Shown here: one piece after another, positions 33,341 to 42,907 of the stretch
Layout of the letters: every line of letters starts with the position of its first letter
How positions within the stretch are numbered: the first letter of the stretch is position 1
NCBI RefSeq assembly: GCF_001695625.1
Contig: NZ_MBPN01000003.1
Span: 42,866-106,865 of the forward strand
Direction: 5' to 3'
DNA from: Pseudomonas defluvii
Lineage (GTDB): Bacteria > Pseudomonadota > Gammaproteobacteria > Pseudomonadales > Pseudomonadaceae
DNA length: 64,000 nt
The notes under the pieces: model-generated
Seen by the model: the letters and a program-made list of their open reading frames with translations, nothing else
Database searches by the model: none
What the model was told of the DNA's origin: nothing
Position numbers and translations under genes: made by a program

Positions 33341-33607
33341 AGTCGTTGACCTGAAGAGAAACGGCACTGAATCAGTTTCATCGGCAGCCACCTCATCAAG
33401 GACTCGTCATGAACATTATGAACATGGCCCGTTGAGAGAGTAGGCGTCAAAAACGAATTCGTCGAATCAGTGACTTACGTGGCTTATGAACATATCAGAC
33501 ATAGCACCTCGTTTAACATAATATACATTATAAGTACCTTTGTATGGAGCTACCGGGACCGAGGTTGGTCAGATTTGAAGCTAGGCTCATGACGGATCAG
33601 GCTCCTT
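33275..33607. other. IS end and gene-free segment
   Basis: 333 bases. The first 65 or so belong to the IS3 end. The rest is relatively AT-rich (AACATAATATACATTATAAG) with no recognisable gene, RNA or operator. Confidence 0.4.
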
Positions 33608-34162
33608 TCAGGGCTTGGCCTGAAAATCCGCAGGCGTCATGCCATAGCAAACAATGAACACGTCACGGCACCCTTGCTCGCGGTACCACTTCACAACACT
33701 CTCGATCATCGTGCCAAGGACGCGAATCAAAGTGTCGCTGTAACCTTTGCGCGAGCTGGCTTCGTATGGATACCGGGCGTTTGTGAAAACATTGCGGTAA
33801 CGCTCGATCCATTCTTCTTCGTGGTTGAACCGAAGGCGTGTCCTTATTTCTACAGGCACTGCATGGAAAAGCGTAAGCAGATCGTGCTTGTCGAAGCGCT
33901 TATCAGCCGCGATCTTGCCTGCAAGCTGAAGCTCCCGATGCGCGCCCTTGATCAATTCTACGTCAAGGTCGTAGGTTTCATTGACCTGGCCGTGGTTGCC
34001 ATGGGGCCGAGCCACGAAGCTTTTCAGCAAAATCTCCATGCCGATCGCCGCATTTACTTGGGCAACAGCCATCATGTCGCGCCCGGTAAGCAGGTGTTTA
34101 GCGGCTTCCCAATAGCGGTAAGCGCTTTCGATCATCCAAGGTGTAAGGTGCTGCTGCATCAA
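33608..34162 (-). CDS. HEPN-like hypothetical protein
   Basis: A 184-residue mostly helical protein. The pattern YWEAAKHLLTGRDMMAVAQV, then AIGMEILLKSFVA, HDLLTLFHAVP and RYRNVFTNARYPYE, resembles HEPN-fold proteins (two long helices, then the D-L-L-T-L-F and N-x-R-Y-x-Y-E elements). A clear R-x4-6-H ribonuclease motif is not seen, so activity is uncertain. It sits alone between a broken IS and the pcaIJ region, compatible with an accessory gene. HEPN proteins often act in toxin-antitoxin or defence systems. Confidence 0.55.
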   Translation of the reverse strand: MMQQHLTPWMIESAYRYWEAAKHLLTGRDMMAVAQVNAAIGMEILLKSFVARPHGNHGQVNETYDLDVELIKGAHRELQLAGKIAADKRFDKHDLLTLFHAVPVEIRTRLRFNHEEEWIERYRNVFTNARYPYEASSRKGYSDTLIRVLGTMIESVVKWYREQGCRDVFIVCYGMTPADFQAKP

Positions 34163-34749
34163 AATTCTCCGTAATTTGAGCTACCCCTAGCTCAAAAGAT
34201 GAGCTGCCCTGCCCTTATAATATGACCCCAAGGAATAACTACACTAAATGACTATTTAGTCGAGTTATAAGTCGCCCCATCGATTAGTCCGCGAAAACCG
34301 CACGCTGCCTTATCTCGGCTCTATGGTGGTTCACAGCGTTTACCTTTAAGCGAATTAATACATTCCGGGCGTTAATTAGCCCCATAAAACCTCCTCCTCA
34401 ACCGCCATCTGTGATTAGGTGACCTGCCGCCCCAAGATGCCAGCCCGCATGGGTTCTATGGCCTTCAGGTGATACTTCGCTACCGCCCCTTGTCCGTAAA
34501 TGCCGCTGGGAAACCAGCATAGCCAAGCGTTCTCGGCTGCCTGTGCTCTCCAGGCACTATCTGATGGTCGCATCTCGCACAACAGTTCGATAACCGCACA
34601 ACATCCGTTTAGGTCTCTCTACTTGTGCCCAATCTTGCGGCACGCTATTGCGCAGTCACCAAATACTTCCTAGGTGCTGATTGGCCCACCGCTTCGCAGC
34701 GCGAGGGCCAGCTTGACAACTCACACTCCAGGAAAACCAGGAGCTCGCT
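34163..34749. other. 587-base gene-free region before pcaI
   Basis: No gene is recognised. The left part is AT-rich (CACTAAATGACTATTTAGTC contains a short palindrome, GACTATTTAGTC). The right part is GC-rich and ends in the AGGAG ribosome site of pcaI. No clear promoter or PcaR-type site can be named. Confidence 0.35.
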
Positions 34750-35445
34750 TTGATTAATAAAACGTTTGAGTCCATCGCCAGCGCGGTGGAAGGGATCACC
34801 GACGGTTCGACCATCATGGTCGGTGGCTTTGGCACTGCCGGCATGCCGTCTGAGCTGATCGATGCCCTGATCGCCACCGGTACCCGCGACCTGACCATCA
34901 TCAGCAACAATGCCGGCAACGGTGAGGTCGGTCTTGCTGCTCTGCTCAAGGCGGGCAGCGTACGTAAGGTGGTCTGCTCCTTCCCGCGCCAGTCGGACTC
35001 CTACGTGTTCGACGAACTGTACCGAGCCGGCAAGATCGAGCTGGAAGTGGTACCGCAAGGTAACCTGGCCGAGCGTATCCGCGCTGCGGGCTCAGGCATC
35101 GGTGCCTTCTTCTCGCCGACCGGCTACGGCACCCTGCTTGCCGAGGGCAAGGAAACCCGAGAAATCGACGGCCGCCAGTACGTTCTGGAAATGCCGCTGC
35201 ACGCCGACTTCGCGCTGATTAAGGCGCACAAGGGTGACCGTTGGGGCAACCTGATCTACCGCAAGGCCGCCCGCAACTTCGGCCCGATCATGGCCATGGC
35301 CGCCAAGACTGCCATCGCCCAGGTCGACCAGATCGTCGAACTCGGTGAGCTGGACCCGGAACACATCATCACCCCGGGTATCTTCGTCCAGCGCGTGGTC
35401 GCCGTCACCGGCGCTGCCGCTTCTTCGATCGCCAAAGCTGTCTGA
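34750..35445 (+). CDS. pcaI: 3-oxoadipate CoA-transferase subunit A
   Basis: A 231-residue type I CoA-transferase alpha subunit, which moves CoA from succinyl-CoA to 3-oxoadipate in the beta-ketoadipate pathway for aromatics. Features: MVGGFGTAGMPSELIDAL, AAGSGIGAFFSPTGYGT and MAAKTAIAQVDQIVELGELD. TTG start with AGGAG upstream (MINKTFESI). It is followed after eight bases by the beta subunit. Closely similar transferases act on acetoacetate, so substrate specificity is not certain. Confidence 0.9.
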   Translation: MINKTFESIASAVEGITDGSTIMVGGFGTAGMPSELIDALIATGTRDLTIISNNAGNGEVGLAALLKAGSVRKVVCSFPRQSDSYVFDELYRAGKIELEVVPQGNLAERIRAAGSGIGAFFSPTGYGTLLAEGKETREIDGRQYVLEMPLHADFALIKAHKGDRWGNLIYRKAARNFGPIMAMAAKTAIAQVDQIVELGELDPEHIITPGIFVQRVVAVTGAAASSIAKAV

Positions 35446-35453
35446 GGCCTGCC

Positions 35454-36095
35454 ATGACCATCACCAAAAAATTCTCCCGCACCGAGATGGCCCAGCGCGT
35501 GGCTGCAGACATCCAGGAAGGCGCGTACGTAAACCTGGGCATCGGCGCACCGACCCTGGTGGCCAACTACCTGGGCGACAAGGAAGTATTCCTGCACAGC
35601 GAGAACGGTCTACTGGGCATGGGCCCGAGCCCCGCTCCAGGCGAGGAAGACGATGACCTGATCAACGCAGGCAAGCAGCACGTGACCCTGCTCACCGGTG
35701 GCGCCTACTTCCACCACGCCGATTCCTTCTCGATGATGCGTGGCGGCCACCTTGACATCGCCGTACTGGGCGCCTTCCAAGTGTCGGTCAAGGGCGATCT
35801 TGCCAACTGGCACACTGGCGCCGAAGGTTCAATCCCGGCCGTAGGCGGCGCGATGGACCTCGCCACAGGCGCCCGCCAGGTGTTCGTGATGATGGACCAC
35901 CTGACCAAGTCAGGCGAAAGCAAGCTCGTGCCCGAGTGCACGTACCCCCTGACCGGCATCGGTTGCGTCAGCCGCATCTACACCGACCTGGCCGTGCTGG
36001 AAGTGACGTCCGATGGACTGAAAGTGCTAGAGATCTGTGCCGATATCGACTTCGACCAGTTGCAGAGGCTCAGTGGCGTGCCGCTGATTCAGTAG
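35454..36095 (+). CDS. pcaJ: 3-oxoadipate CoA-transferase subunit B
   Basis: The 213-residue beta subunit with the catalytic glutamate in LHSENGLLGMGPSP and GAYVNLGIGAPTLVANYLG. It pairs with PcaI. pcaF, the following thiolase of the pathway, is not downstream here. Confidence 0.9.
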   Translation: MTITKKFSRTEMAQRVAADIQEGAYVNLGIGAPTLVANYLGDKEVFLHSENGLLGMGPSPAPGEEDDDLINAGKQHVTLLTGGAYFHHADSFSMMRGGHLDIAVLGAFQVSVKGDLANWHTGAEGSIPAVGGAMDLATGARQVFVMMDHLTKSGESKLVPECTYPLTGIGCVSRIYTDLAVLEVTSDGLKVLEICADIDFDQLQRLSGVPLIQ

Positions 36096-36415
36096 CCCGC
36101 GGAAACCGTTTACATCCGCCTGCCGTTGATGGGGCTGAAGAAGGTCCATCGCCGCCAAGGCGGATTTTCCTGCGTATTAGCAGTCCTCGCCTCTCTGATC
36201 TGGCACTTAGCCAATACAGGTCCTTCAGGGGCAGCAGATCGAAGATATTTACGGCGATGTATAGGTAGAAGCGACCTGACCCATCGGGTACGCCAAATTA
36301 TGAATCACCGGTGATTCACCCCACTACTAACCCTACCCTTACTTCATGGGAAATCGCCAAAGCAACACCACCCCTTGGGCTATGATCAATCTGTCGCCCT
36401 CAACGGGAGCGTGCC
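36096..36415. other. Gap with an 18-bp palindrome between pcaJ and a phosphoribosyltransferase
   Basis: 320 bases without a recognisable gene. TGAATCACC-GGTGATTCA at 36301-36318 is a perfect palindrome, 98 bases before the next ATG, and could be an operator. Nothing else stands out. Confidence 0.45.
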
Positions 36416-37009
36416 ATGCCGATCACACCTTCGGGTCAGCGGTTGCGTTTGTACGACAGTGATGAACTCGATTGCATATTGCAGGCGATGGCAAGACAGG
36501 CTGCTGCGCTGTTGCCGCCTACTCAAGCCGTACTGATCGGTATCCAGCGCCGTGGTGAGCCCCTGGCCCGGCGTTTACAACGACTTCTGTCATGTCAGAC
36601 CGGCCTGCCGGAACTGCCGCTGTATCCGCTGAAGGTCAAGCGCTATGCCGATGACCTGAAAGTGCTGCATACCCACACGCAATTGACCGAAAACCCGCTT
36701 CTGGGTGCGCTAGACCTCGCGGGTAACACCTTGTTGATTGTCGATGATGTGCTTTTTGAAGGCCACTCGCTCCTGCGTACCTGCGCTTATCTCGCGCAAC
36801 TCGGCGCTCGCCGGATCTACACTGCAGTACTGGTCGACCGGCATGTCTGTCAACAACCAGTCCATGCCGATATTGTCGGTGTACATCTACAAGTCGCTGC
36901 CCATGATATTGTCGAATGCAACGTTCCGCCTTATGAAGCGGAATTCTGTATTGACGTACTGCGTCATGGCGTCACCCTCGACGGCAGATCTAAAAAAACG
37001 CTGGAGTGA
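36416..37009 (+). CDS. Phosphoribosyltransferase-family protein (PyrR-like)
   Basis: A 197-residue PRTase fold. The PRPP loop reads LLIVDDVLFEGHSLLRT, where PyrR normally has VDDVLYTGRT. RLYDSDELDCILQAMARQAA and VLIGIQRRGEPLARRLQ match the PyrR-type N-terminus. It could be a uracil phosphoribosyltransferase or a regulatory relative; pyrimidine genes are not adjacent, and the altered loop makes activity uncertain. It is followed after 10 bases by a flavin reductase-like gene. Confidence 0.7.
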   Translation: MPITPSGQRLRLYDSDELDCILQAMARQAAALLPPTQAVLIGIQRRGEPLARRLQRLLSCQTGLPELPLYPLKVKRYADDLKVLHTHTQLTENPLLGALDLAGNTLLIVDDVLFEGHSLLRTCAYLAQLGARRIYTAVLVDRHVCQQPVHADIVGVHLQVAAHDIVECNVPPYEAEFCIDVLRHGVTLDGRSKKTLE

Positions 37010-37019
37010 GCGCAACGTG

Positions 37020-37562
37020 ATGGAAAAGATGAACATCAGTAAAGCGTTCACGCTGATCGAATCAGGTCCGGTTGTTTTCGTTACCACGAATGAGGGTGAG
37101 AAGAACAATATAATGACCCTCTCGTGGACCATGGTGGTTGACTTTACGCCGATCATTGCGATCACCACGGGGCCTTGGAACTACTCATACGCCGCGCTCA
37201 GTAAATCCAGGGCGTGCGTGATTTCAATTCCTACGGTGGATCTGATTGATCATGTTGTGGGTATCGGAACCTGCAGTGGCGCCGACACCAACAAATTTGC
37301 AACGTTCGGGCTAACGCCAGTGAAAGGAAAGCATGTTGGGGCGCCCTTGATTAAAGAGTGCGTGGCGAATATCGAATGCAAGGTCATTGATATCGTCGAA
37401 AAATACAACATCGTTGTCCTTGAAGGCATCGCCGCATACTTCGACAGTTCACGCAAAGAGCAGCGAACGCTTCATGCTGTGGGGGATGGCACGTTCATTG
37501 TGGACGGTAGAAGACTGGATCGAAGAAAAATGATGCAATCGAAGATCCCGGACGGCGTGTAG
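37020..37562 (+). CDS. Flavin reductase-like FMN-binding domain protein
   Basis: A 180-residue protein of the FMN-binding split-barrel family: VVFVTTNEGEKNNIMTLSWT, then VDFTPIIAITTGPWNYSYAA, SRACVISIPTVDLIDHVVGI and CEVIN-like strands. Start choice is between GTG 37017, ATG 37020 and ATG 37029; GGAG at 37003-37006 favours the first two. It may reduce flavins or act on an unknown flavin-dependent step. Base composition is less GC-rich than its neighbours, which hints at acquisition. Confidence 0.7.
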   Translation: MEKMNISKAFTLIESGPVVFVTTNEGEKNNIMTLSWTMVVDFTPIIAITTGPWNYSYAALSKSRACVISIPTVDLIDHVVGIGTCSGADTNKFATFGLTPVKGKHVGAPLIKECVANIECKVIDIVEKYNIVVLEGIAAYFDSSRKEQRTLHAVGDGTFIVDGRRLDRRKMMQSKIPDGV

Positions 37563-37650
37563 CCTTCATGCTGCAGACGCCACGATAAAGCGGCTGACAT
37601 AGGGCAGGTGCAACTCGCCACCCTGCCCTGTTGACAGCCCCTCGCTAATG

Positions 37651-38685
37651 TCACTGTACCTGGTTACGGCCATTGCGCTTGGCACGGTACAGAGCATCGT
37701 CGGCACGCGTGATAAGACTCTCCACGCTGTCATCACTTTCGGCAAAGGCAACGCCGAATGATGCGGTCACGGTGTCGAGCAATTCATCTGTGCTCCGTGT
37801 CTTGATTCGCAGCGTTCGGATTTTCAGGCGCAACTGCTCGGCAAAGGCATAGACGCTATCAATATCGGCACATCGTTGCAGGATGACGCAGAATTCTTCG
37901 CCGCCATAGCGCGCCGCTACGCCATGAGGAGGAAGGGCGTTGCGGAGTAGTTGGCCAACATGCTGCAGTACGCGATCACCTAGTGGATGCCCGTACTGGT
38001 CGTTGAACTGCTTGAAGTGGTCAATGTCCAGCATGACCAATGCTACGCCATCAGGCCCTTTGCTCAGTGCTTGCTCCAGCAAGCGTGTGAAGGTGTTTCG
38101 GTTGAATACCTGTGTCAGGCTGTCGACCGTAGCCGCGAGTTGAACGCGTTCAAGCTTTGCTCGCAGACTGGTGATCTCGTTTTGGGCCGCGCGCAGCTGG
38201 CCGAGAAAAAGCGCCTGTTGATCCTGTATGAGCTGGGTGCTCTGTTGCAACTCGCTCAGTATGCTGGGCAAGGCGATCGGTTCATCAAGCATCTCTATGC
38301 AATGCTCCAGGCTGGCCTGGAAGTTCAGGTTAACCTTTACGCTATGCGAGACGTCACGCTCCATGTCGTCAACGAGGTCGATAGCTTGCTGTTGCCCGGC
38401 GCGGGCCTCTTCCAACTCGTCTCGAATGATGAAGTCGCGAAAGAGCTTGGTGGCGGATTCTGCGGGGAAACCGCCTTCCTCCAGGACAAGCCGATCCAGT
38501 TGGTGATTGAGCTCGGGCTCCTGCCCTCTACAGTACGTATACCAAAGCGCGTAGTGCACAGGGTTGGTAGGGATGCTGTGACGCATCATCAGGGGTACAG
38601 CTTGCTTCAGCAAGGCCGCCGCTTCTTGTGTGTCCTCTGGGTACAACGCTAGAGCAGTAGCGCGCCTTTCTGGTTCTCTCATCAC
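37651..38685 (-). CDS. Cytoplasmic diguanylate cyclase
   Basis: A 344-residue protein. The N-terminal part (about 20-130, VPLMMRHSIPTNPVHYALWY) is followed by a coiled coil (LGQLRAAQNEITSLRAKLER) and a GGDEF domain with RYGGEEF. The I-site RxxD is absent (PPHGVAA in that place), so product inhibition is unlikely. No membrane segment. This layout is common in Pseudomonas. Start is GTG 38685 or ATG 38682. Confidence 0.9.
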   Translation of the reverse strand: MMREPERRATALALYPEDTQEAAALLKQAVPLMMRHSIPTNPVHYALWYTYCRGQEPELNHQLDRLVLEEGGFPAESATKLFRDFIIRDELEEARAGQQQAIDLVDDMERDVSHSVKVNLNFQASLEHCIEMLDEPIALPSILSELQQSTQLIQDQQALFLGQLRAAQNEITSLRAKLERVQLAATVDSLTQVFNRNTFTRLLEQALSKGPDGVALVMLDIDHFKQFNDQYGHPLGDRVLQHVGQLLRNALPPHGVAARYGGEEFCVILQRCADIDSVYAFAEQLRLKIRTLRIKTRSTDELLDTVTASFGVAFAESDDSVESLITRADDALYRAKRNGRNQVQ

Positions 38686-39521
38686 GTGATAGTCGCTGGT
38701 TATTATTCGTAAGAATATACAACAAGAACCGTATAACTATAAGCCTATTACGGTAAGAAACCCTGCGTTCTTCTTGAGCCTGGCAAGGCCACACCCTCCT
38801 CCATGCAGGCCCTTGCCCTACGCGTGTTGCACTTTGTTTCGGGTCTTCCTGCGCTGGAATTTTCCTCAACCGCTAGGTAGCATGCGAAAACCTGATGTAG
38901 CACAACTCCGGCGCAGCCATAACGCTCTAGGCTGAGGTTCGACGGATGATGAGGCATGGGTCTATCGGCCCAACAATAAAAACAAGAAATGCAATGCGAC
39001 GGCAGGCCGTCACCGACGCCCAAATGGCGGACATTGCAGATCAAGGTGATTGAGCATGCTGTACGAAGGCTTGGCGAAAAATTCCACCTTAACGATCAAC
39101 GGCCTTCCAGCCGAGGGACCCTGCGCGCGCGTTACGCAAGCCCTGAGTGCTCTTCCCTCCTGTTTCGATGGCCGGCTTCTGTGGTACGCCTTTTCCGTCT
39201 CGAGCAATCCCCTTCATCCACAAGCAGGCCTATCTATGGGCTCTTGGCCCAGGCGCGCCCTTCACAAGCGAATTTCCAGTTCTGCGAAACTGGCCGTAAT
39301 CACTGTATCGACTACCCTCTTTCAGCCAAACACCCAGCCGTTTACCGCGAACCGCACCTTGCCCTGCAAGGATGAGCGGCATTCCTGCGTTTCTGGATTA
39401 ATTTGGCGCAATAACAAAATTTTAACAAATTTGTGACATTTTTTTTCAGAGCTCTCGCAAAGCATCTCGGCCTGCCTGCTACCAGGTGTATAGCATGCGT
39501 TTCGATAAGGAATAGCAAAGG
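38686..39521. other. 836-base gene-free region upstream of ugd
   Basis: No convincing gene: open frames on both strands lack ribosome sites and known features. The last 120 bases are strikingly AT-rich (TAACAAAATTTTAACAAATT, then TGTGACATTTTTTTTCAG), including the palindrome ACAAATTTGT at 39422-39431, and probably carry the promoter and control sites of the envelope cluster. No named operator could be matched. Confidence 0.45.
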
Positions 39522-40853
39522 ATGAAGGTCACTGTTTTTGGAACCGGCTACGTCGGTCTTACACAAGCTGCATGCCTTGCCGAAGTCGGGCATTCGGTGT
39601 GCTGTGTGGATGTCGACGAGCAGCGGATAGCTTCTCTGCTTGAAGGGCACTGCCCTATTTTCGAGCCCGGCCTCCCAGCTTTGCTGGAAAAAAACCTCGC
39701 GTCAGGGCGGCTCCAGTTCACCACGGACGCCGCGTTGGCCACTGCCTTTGCCGACATCGTCTTTATTGCAGTGGGCACCCCTCCCCGTGAGGACGGCAGT
39801 GCAGACCTGCGCAACGTTTTCGCGGTGGTCGAAACACTGATGGCTTACGCCACACAGGACAAGGTCATTATCAATAAATCGACCTCTCCTGTAGGCACCG
39901 TCGACCGGATCAAGAGCATGATTGCCGATCGATCCAACGGCAGCTCGCTACGTTTTGAAGTGGTCAGCAACCCCGAGTTTCTCAAGGAGGGCTCCGCCGT
40001 CAATGATTGCATGCGACCTGAGCGCATCATTATTGGTGGCGCACAACCTGCCACCATTGAATTGATTCGCGAGCTTTACCAACCGTTCAGCCGGAATCGC
40101 GAAAAAATCATCGAGATGGATGCGCGCAGCGCCGAACTCACCAAGTACGCCGCTAACTGCATGCTCGCCACGAAAATCTCCTTCATCAACGAGATGGCCA
40201 ACCTGGCGGAGCATTTGGGTGCCGATATCGAGATGGTCAGACGTGGCATCGGCTCCGACTCGCGAATTGGTTACGACTTCATCTACCCCGGCTGCGGCTT
40301 TGGCGGCTCCTGTTTCCCCAAGGATCTCTCAGCCTTGCAGAAAACAGCCGAACTCGTGGATTTCGACACCCAACTGTTGCGCGCCGTAGACGCCGTCAAT
40401 CAGCGACAAAAGCACCGCTTGTTCGAAAAGATACAGCGCCATTATCGCAATGAACTGCGTGGAAAAGTCTTCGCGGTATGGGGGCTTGCGTTCAAACCCA
40501 ACACTGATGACATTCGTGAAGCCTCCAGCCGCGTGTTGCTGGAATCCTTGTGGAAGGCCGGTGCGCGGGTTCAGGCCCATGATCCTCAAGCGATGCAGGA
40601 GTTTGAGCGTCATTATGGCCAACGCTCCGACTTGCAGTTGATGTCATCCAAGGAAGGCACATTGCAAGGTGCCGATGCGTTGGTGATTGTCACCGAATGG
40701 CAGGATTTCCGCGTGCTTGACCTGGAGCAGGTTCCCCAACTGCTTGCTGACCGGGTGGTGTTTGACGGCAGGAACCTGTTTGACCCCGAGCACATGGCCG
40801 CCGCAGGCCTTGCCTACTACGGCATAGGACGTGGGCGGGTGGACAGCGAATGA
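39522..40853 (+). CDS. ugd: UDP-glucose 6-dehydrogenase
   Basis: A 443-residue enzyme oxidising UDP-glucose to UDP-glucuronate with NAD+. It has the N-terminal Rossmann motif VFGTGYVGL, the central helix bundle with NPEFLKEGSA, catalytic Cys in GFGGSCFPKD and the C-terminal GLAFKPNTDDIREASS. AGG precedes the ATG. It starts the envelope cluster and overlaps the epimerase gene by four bases, so its product probably feeds that epimerase directly. Confidence 0.95.
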   Translation: MKVTVFGTGYVGLTQAACLAEVGHSVCCVDVDEQRIASLLEGHCPIFEPGLPALLEKNLASGRLQFTTDAALATAFADIVFIAVGTPPREDGSADLRNVFAVVETLMAYATQDKVIINKSTSPVGTVDRIKSMIADRSNGSSLRFEVVSNPEFLKEGSAVNDCMRPERIIIGGAQPATIELIRELYQPFSRNREKIIEMDARSAELTKYAANCMLATKISFINEMANLAEHLGADIEMVRRGIGSDSRIGYDFIYPGCGFGGSCFPKDLSALQKTAELVDFDTQLLRAVDAVNQRQKHRLFEKIQRHYRNELRGKVFAVWGLAFKPNTDDIREASSRVLLESLWKAGARVQAHDPQAMQEFERHYGQRSDLQLMSSKEGTLQGADALVIVTEWQDFRVLDLEQVPQLLADRVVFDGRNLFDPEHMAAAGLAYYGIGRGRVDSE

Positions 40854-41845
40854 CGGTACTGATTACAGGCGCAGCAGGTTTTATCGGCTTCCACACGGCT
40901 AAACGCTTGTGCGAGCAAGGTGTCGACGTTCTAGGTATCGACAACCTCAATGACTACTACAGCGTTGAGCTCAAGCGTGACCGGTTGAAGGCGTTATCCG
41001 GGTTTAAAAACTTCCGTTTTCAAACCATGGACATCGTCGACAAGCCAGCATTGCTCGCCTTGTTCGAAGCGCACGCCTTCAGCGAGGTCATACACCTGGC
41101 TGCACAGGCCGGCGTTCGCTACTCCCTGGATAATCCGGATGCATACGGGGCGTCCAATCTGGTTGGTTTCCTGAATGTGCTCGAAGCCTGTCGGTATCAC
41201 ATGCCTCGGCATTTGATCTACGCTTCGAGCAGCTCGGTCTATGGCTCTAACGAAAAGCTACCGTTCTGCATCGAAGATGCCGTCGATCACCCGGTTTCGC
41301 TGTATGCCGCCAGCAAGCGCGCCAATGAATTGATGGCGCACAGTTACTCCCACTTGTTTGGTATTCAGGCCAGTGGGTTGCGCTTCTTTACGGTCTACGG
41401 GCCGTGGGGACGTCCAGACATGGCGCTGTTCAAATTTACCCGGGCGATCCTCGAAAACCAGCCAATTGATATCTACAACGACGGAAATATGTCGCGCGAC
41501 TTTACCTACGTCGATGACATTGTCGAGAGCATCGTACGCCTTCGGTTGAGACCTCCGTCATGGCAGTCGCCAGAGAAAGGCGCCGTCGCACCGGCCGTTC
41601 CTAGCAAGCTTTACAACATTGGCCGCGGTCAGCCGGTAAAGCTTCTGGACTTCGTTGAGTGCCTTGAGTCCGCTCTGGGTATCAAGGCAAAACGCAACTT
41701 ATTGCCCATGCAGGCAGGCGATGTTGAAAAAACCTGGGCTGATGTTTCGGCGTTGGCCAAATGGGTCGATTTTTCGCCTTCCGTTACAGTTCAAACGGGC
41801 GTCGCTGAATTTGTGAGGTGGTACCGAAACTATTACCGAGTCTAG
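40850..41845 (+). CDS. UDP-glucuronate 4-epimerase (NAD-dependent epimerase/dehydratase)
   Basis: A 331-residue SDR-type epimerase: TGAAGFIGFHTAKRL (NAD loop), GIDNLNDYYSVELKRDRL (typical of UDP-glucuronate 4-epimerases), SSSSVYGSNEKLPF and YAASKRANE (catalytic Tyr and Lys). It would make UDP-galacturonate. The ATGA overlap with ugd supports substrate channelling through the operon. A UDP-glucose/galactose epimerase is less likely given ugd upstream. Confidence 0.88.
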   Translation: MTVLITGAAGFIGFHTAKRLCEQGVDVLGIDNLNDYYSVELKRDRLKALSGFKNFRFQTMDIVDKPALLALFEAHAFSEVIHLAAQAGVRYSLDNPDAYGASNLVGFLNVLEACRYHMPRHLIYASSSSVYGSNEKLPFCIEDAVDHPVSLYAASKRANELMAHSYSHLFGIQASGLRFFTVYGPWGRPDMALFKFTRAILENQPIDIYNDGNMSRDFTYVDDIVESIVRLRLRPPSWQSPEKGAVAPAVPSKLYNIGRGQPVKLLDFVECLESALGIKAKRNLLPMQAGDVEKTWADVSALAKWVDFSPSVTVQTGVAEFVRWYRNYYRV

Positions 41846-41883
41846 GCAAGGCACAACACCATAGAAATAGTTGCGGGAGCGTC

Positions 41884-42627
41884 ATGAGCAAGAACATTTA
41901 CATCTCTGTGCTGATTCCAGCAAAGAATGAAGCGGCAAATCTACCACCTTTGCTGCACGAGATACGTGCAGCTCTCGATGGCGAAGCGTACGAGATTATC
42001 GTGGTCGACGATGGTAGTACCGACAACACGCTGGAAAAACTGCGCAACCTGAAAAGCAGCGGTTTCGATCAGTTGAGAATCTTGCATCAGGCGCGTTCGC
42101 TCGGGCAGAGCACTTCGATCTATAACGCCGCCCAGGCCGCGCATGGGCACTGGCTGGTGACGCTCGACGGCGACGGCCAGAATGACCCCGCCGATATCCC
42201 AAGCATGATCGCATTGGTTCGTGGCAGTGAAGGCGATGCCGACGGCATCAAACTCGTCGCAGGACACCGGGTGAACCGTCGTGATACAGCCAGCAAGCGC
42301 TGGGCTTCGCGATTCGCCAATGGCCTGCGCAGCCGCATGCTCAAGGACGCTACGCCAGACACCGGTTGCGGGCTCAAGCTGATAGAGCGGGCAGCGTTCT
42401 TGCGCCTACCCTACTTCGATCATATGCACCGTTACCTGCCAGCACTTATCCAGCGCAATAAAGGCCGAATGCTGGTGCATCCAGTCAATCACCGCCATCG
42501 CCAGGCCGGGACCTCGAAGTACGGCAACCTGGACCGTGCACTGGTGGGGATTCTTGACCTGCTGGGTGTCTGGTGGCTAATCCGCCGTACCCGTTTCGAC
42601 GCCACCCCCCAAGAGGTGGATGTATGA
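41884..42627 (+). CDS. GT2 polyprenyl-phosphate sugar transferase (ArnC/RgtE-like)
   Basis: A 247-residue family 2 glycosyltransferase: ISVLIPAKNEAANLPPLL, VVDDGSTDNT, TLDGDGQNDPADIP (DXD-type) and HRQAGTSKYGN near the C-terminus. This is the pattern of enzymes that place a sugar on undecaprenyl or dodecaprenyl phosphate. Long C-terminal membrane helices, as in ArnC, are lacking apart from a weak one (LVGILDLLGVWWLI), closer to DPM1-like forms. With UDP-galacturonate upstream and ArnT-like genes downstream, I infer a lipid-linked uronic acid donor. Confidence 0.85.
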   Translation: MSKNIYISVLIPAKNEAANLPPLLHEIRAALDGEAYEIIVVDDGSTDNTLEKLRNLKSSGFDQLRILHQARSLGQSTSIYNAAQAAHGHWLVTLDGDGQNDPADIPSMIALVRGSEGDADGIKLVAGHRVNRRDTASKRWASRFANGLRSRMLKDATPDTGCGLKLIERAAFLRLPYFDHMHRYLPALIQRNKGRMLVHPVNHRHRQAGTSKYGNLDRALVGILDLLGVWWLIRRTRFDATPQEVDV

Positions 42628-42902
42628 ACATTACTCGGGAAACACTCTGGCTCATTCTGGGGTTTACCGGGCAGGCTGTCTTTACCGGGCGCTTTTTGCT
42701 TCAGTGGATCTATAGCGAAGTCAAAAAACGCAGCCTGATTCCTGTGGGGTTCTGGTACTTGAGCATTCTTGGCAGTGCACTGCTGCTGGTGTATGCGATC
42801 TACCGGCAAGACCCGGTTTTCATCGCCGGTCAAACCTTCGGCTTCATCGTCTACTTGCGCAATCTGCAGCTGATTGCCCGTAACAAAACGCTTAAGGAAT
42901 AA
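42624..42902 (+). CDS. Lipid A biosynthesis N-terminal (LAB_N) domain membrane protein
   Basis: 92 residues with three hydrophobic segments (WLILGFTGQAVFTGRFLLQW, VGFWYLSILGSALLLVYAIY, FIAGQTFGFIVYLRNLQLI). These are the hallmarks of the LAB_N family found next to ArnT-like and lipid A genes. An ATGA overlap couples it to the GT2 gene. It may help flip or anchor the lipid-linked sugar, but the family's activity is not well defined. Confidence 0.82.
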   Translation: MNITRETLWLILGFTGQAVFTGRFLLQWIYSEVKKRSLIPVGFWYLSILGSALLLVYAIYRQDPVFIAGQTFGFIVYLRNLQLIARNKTLKE

Positions 42903-42907
42903 GCCTG

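Noticed and set aside
39050..39436. Plus-strand 128-codon ORF upstream of ugd
   Set aside because: No ribosome site and no domain. It overlaps several other random frames in a region of mixed composition and runs into the AT-rich promoter.
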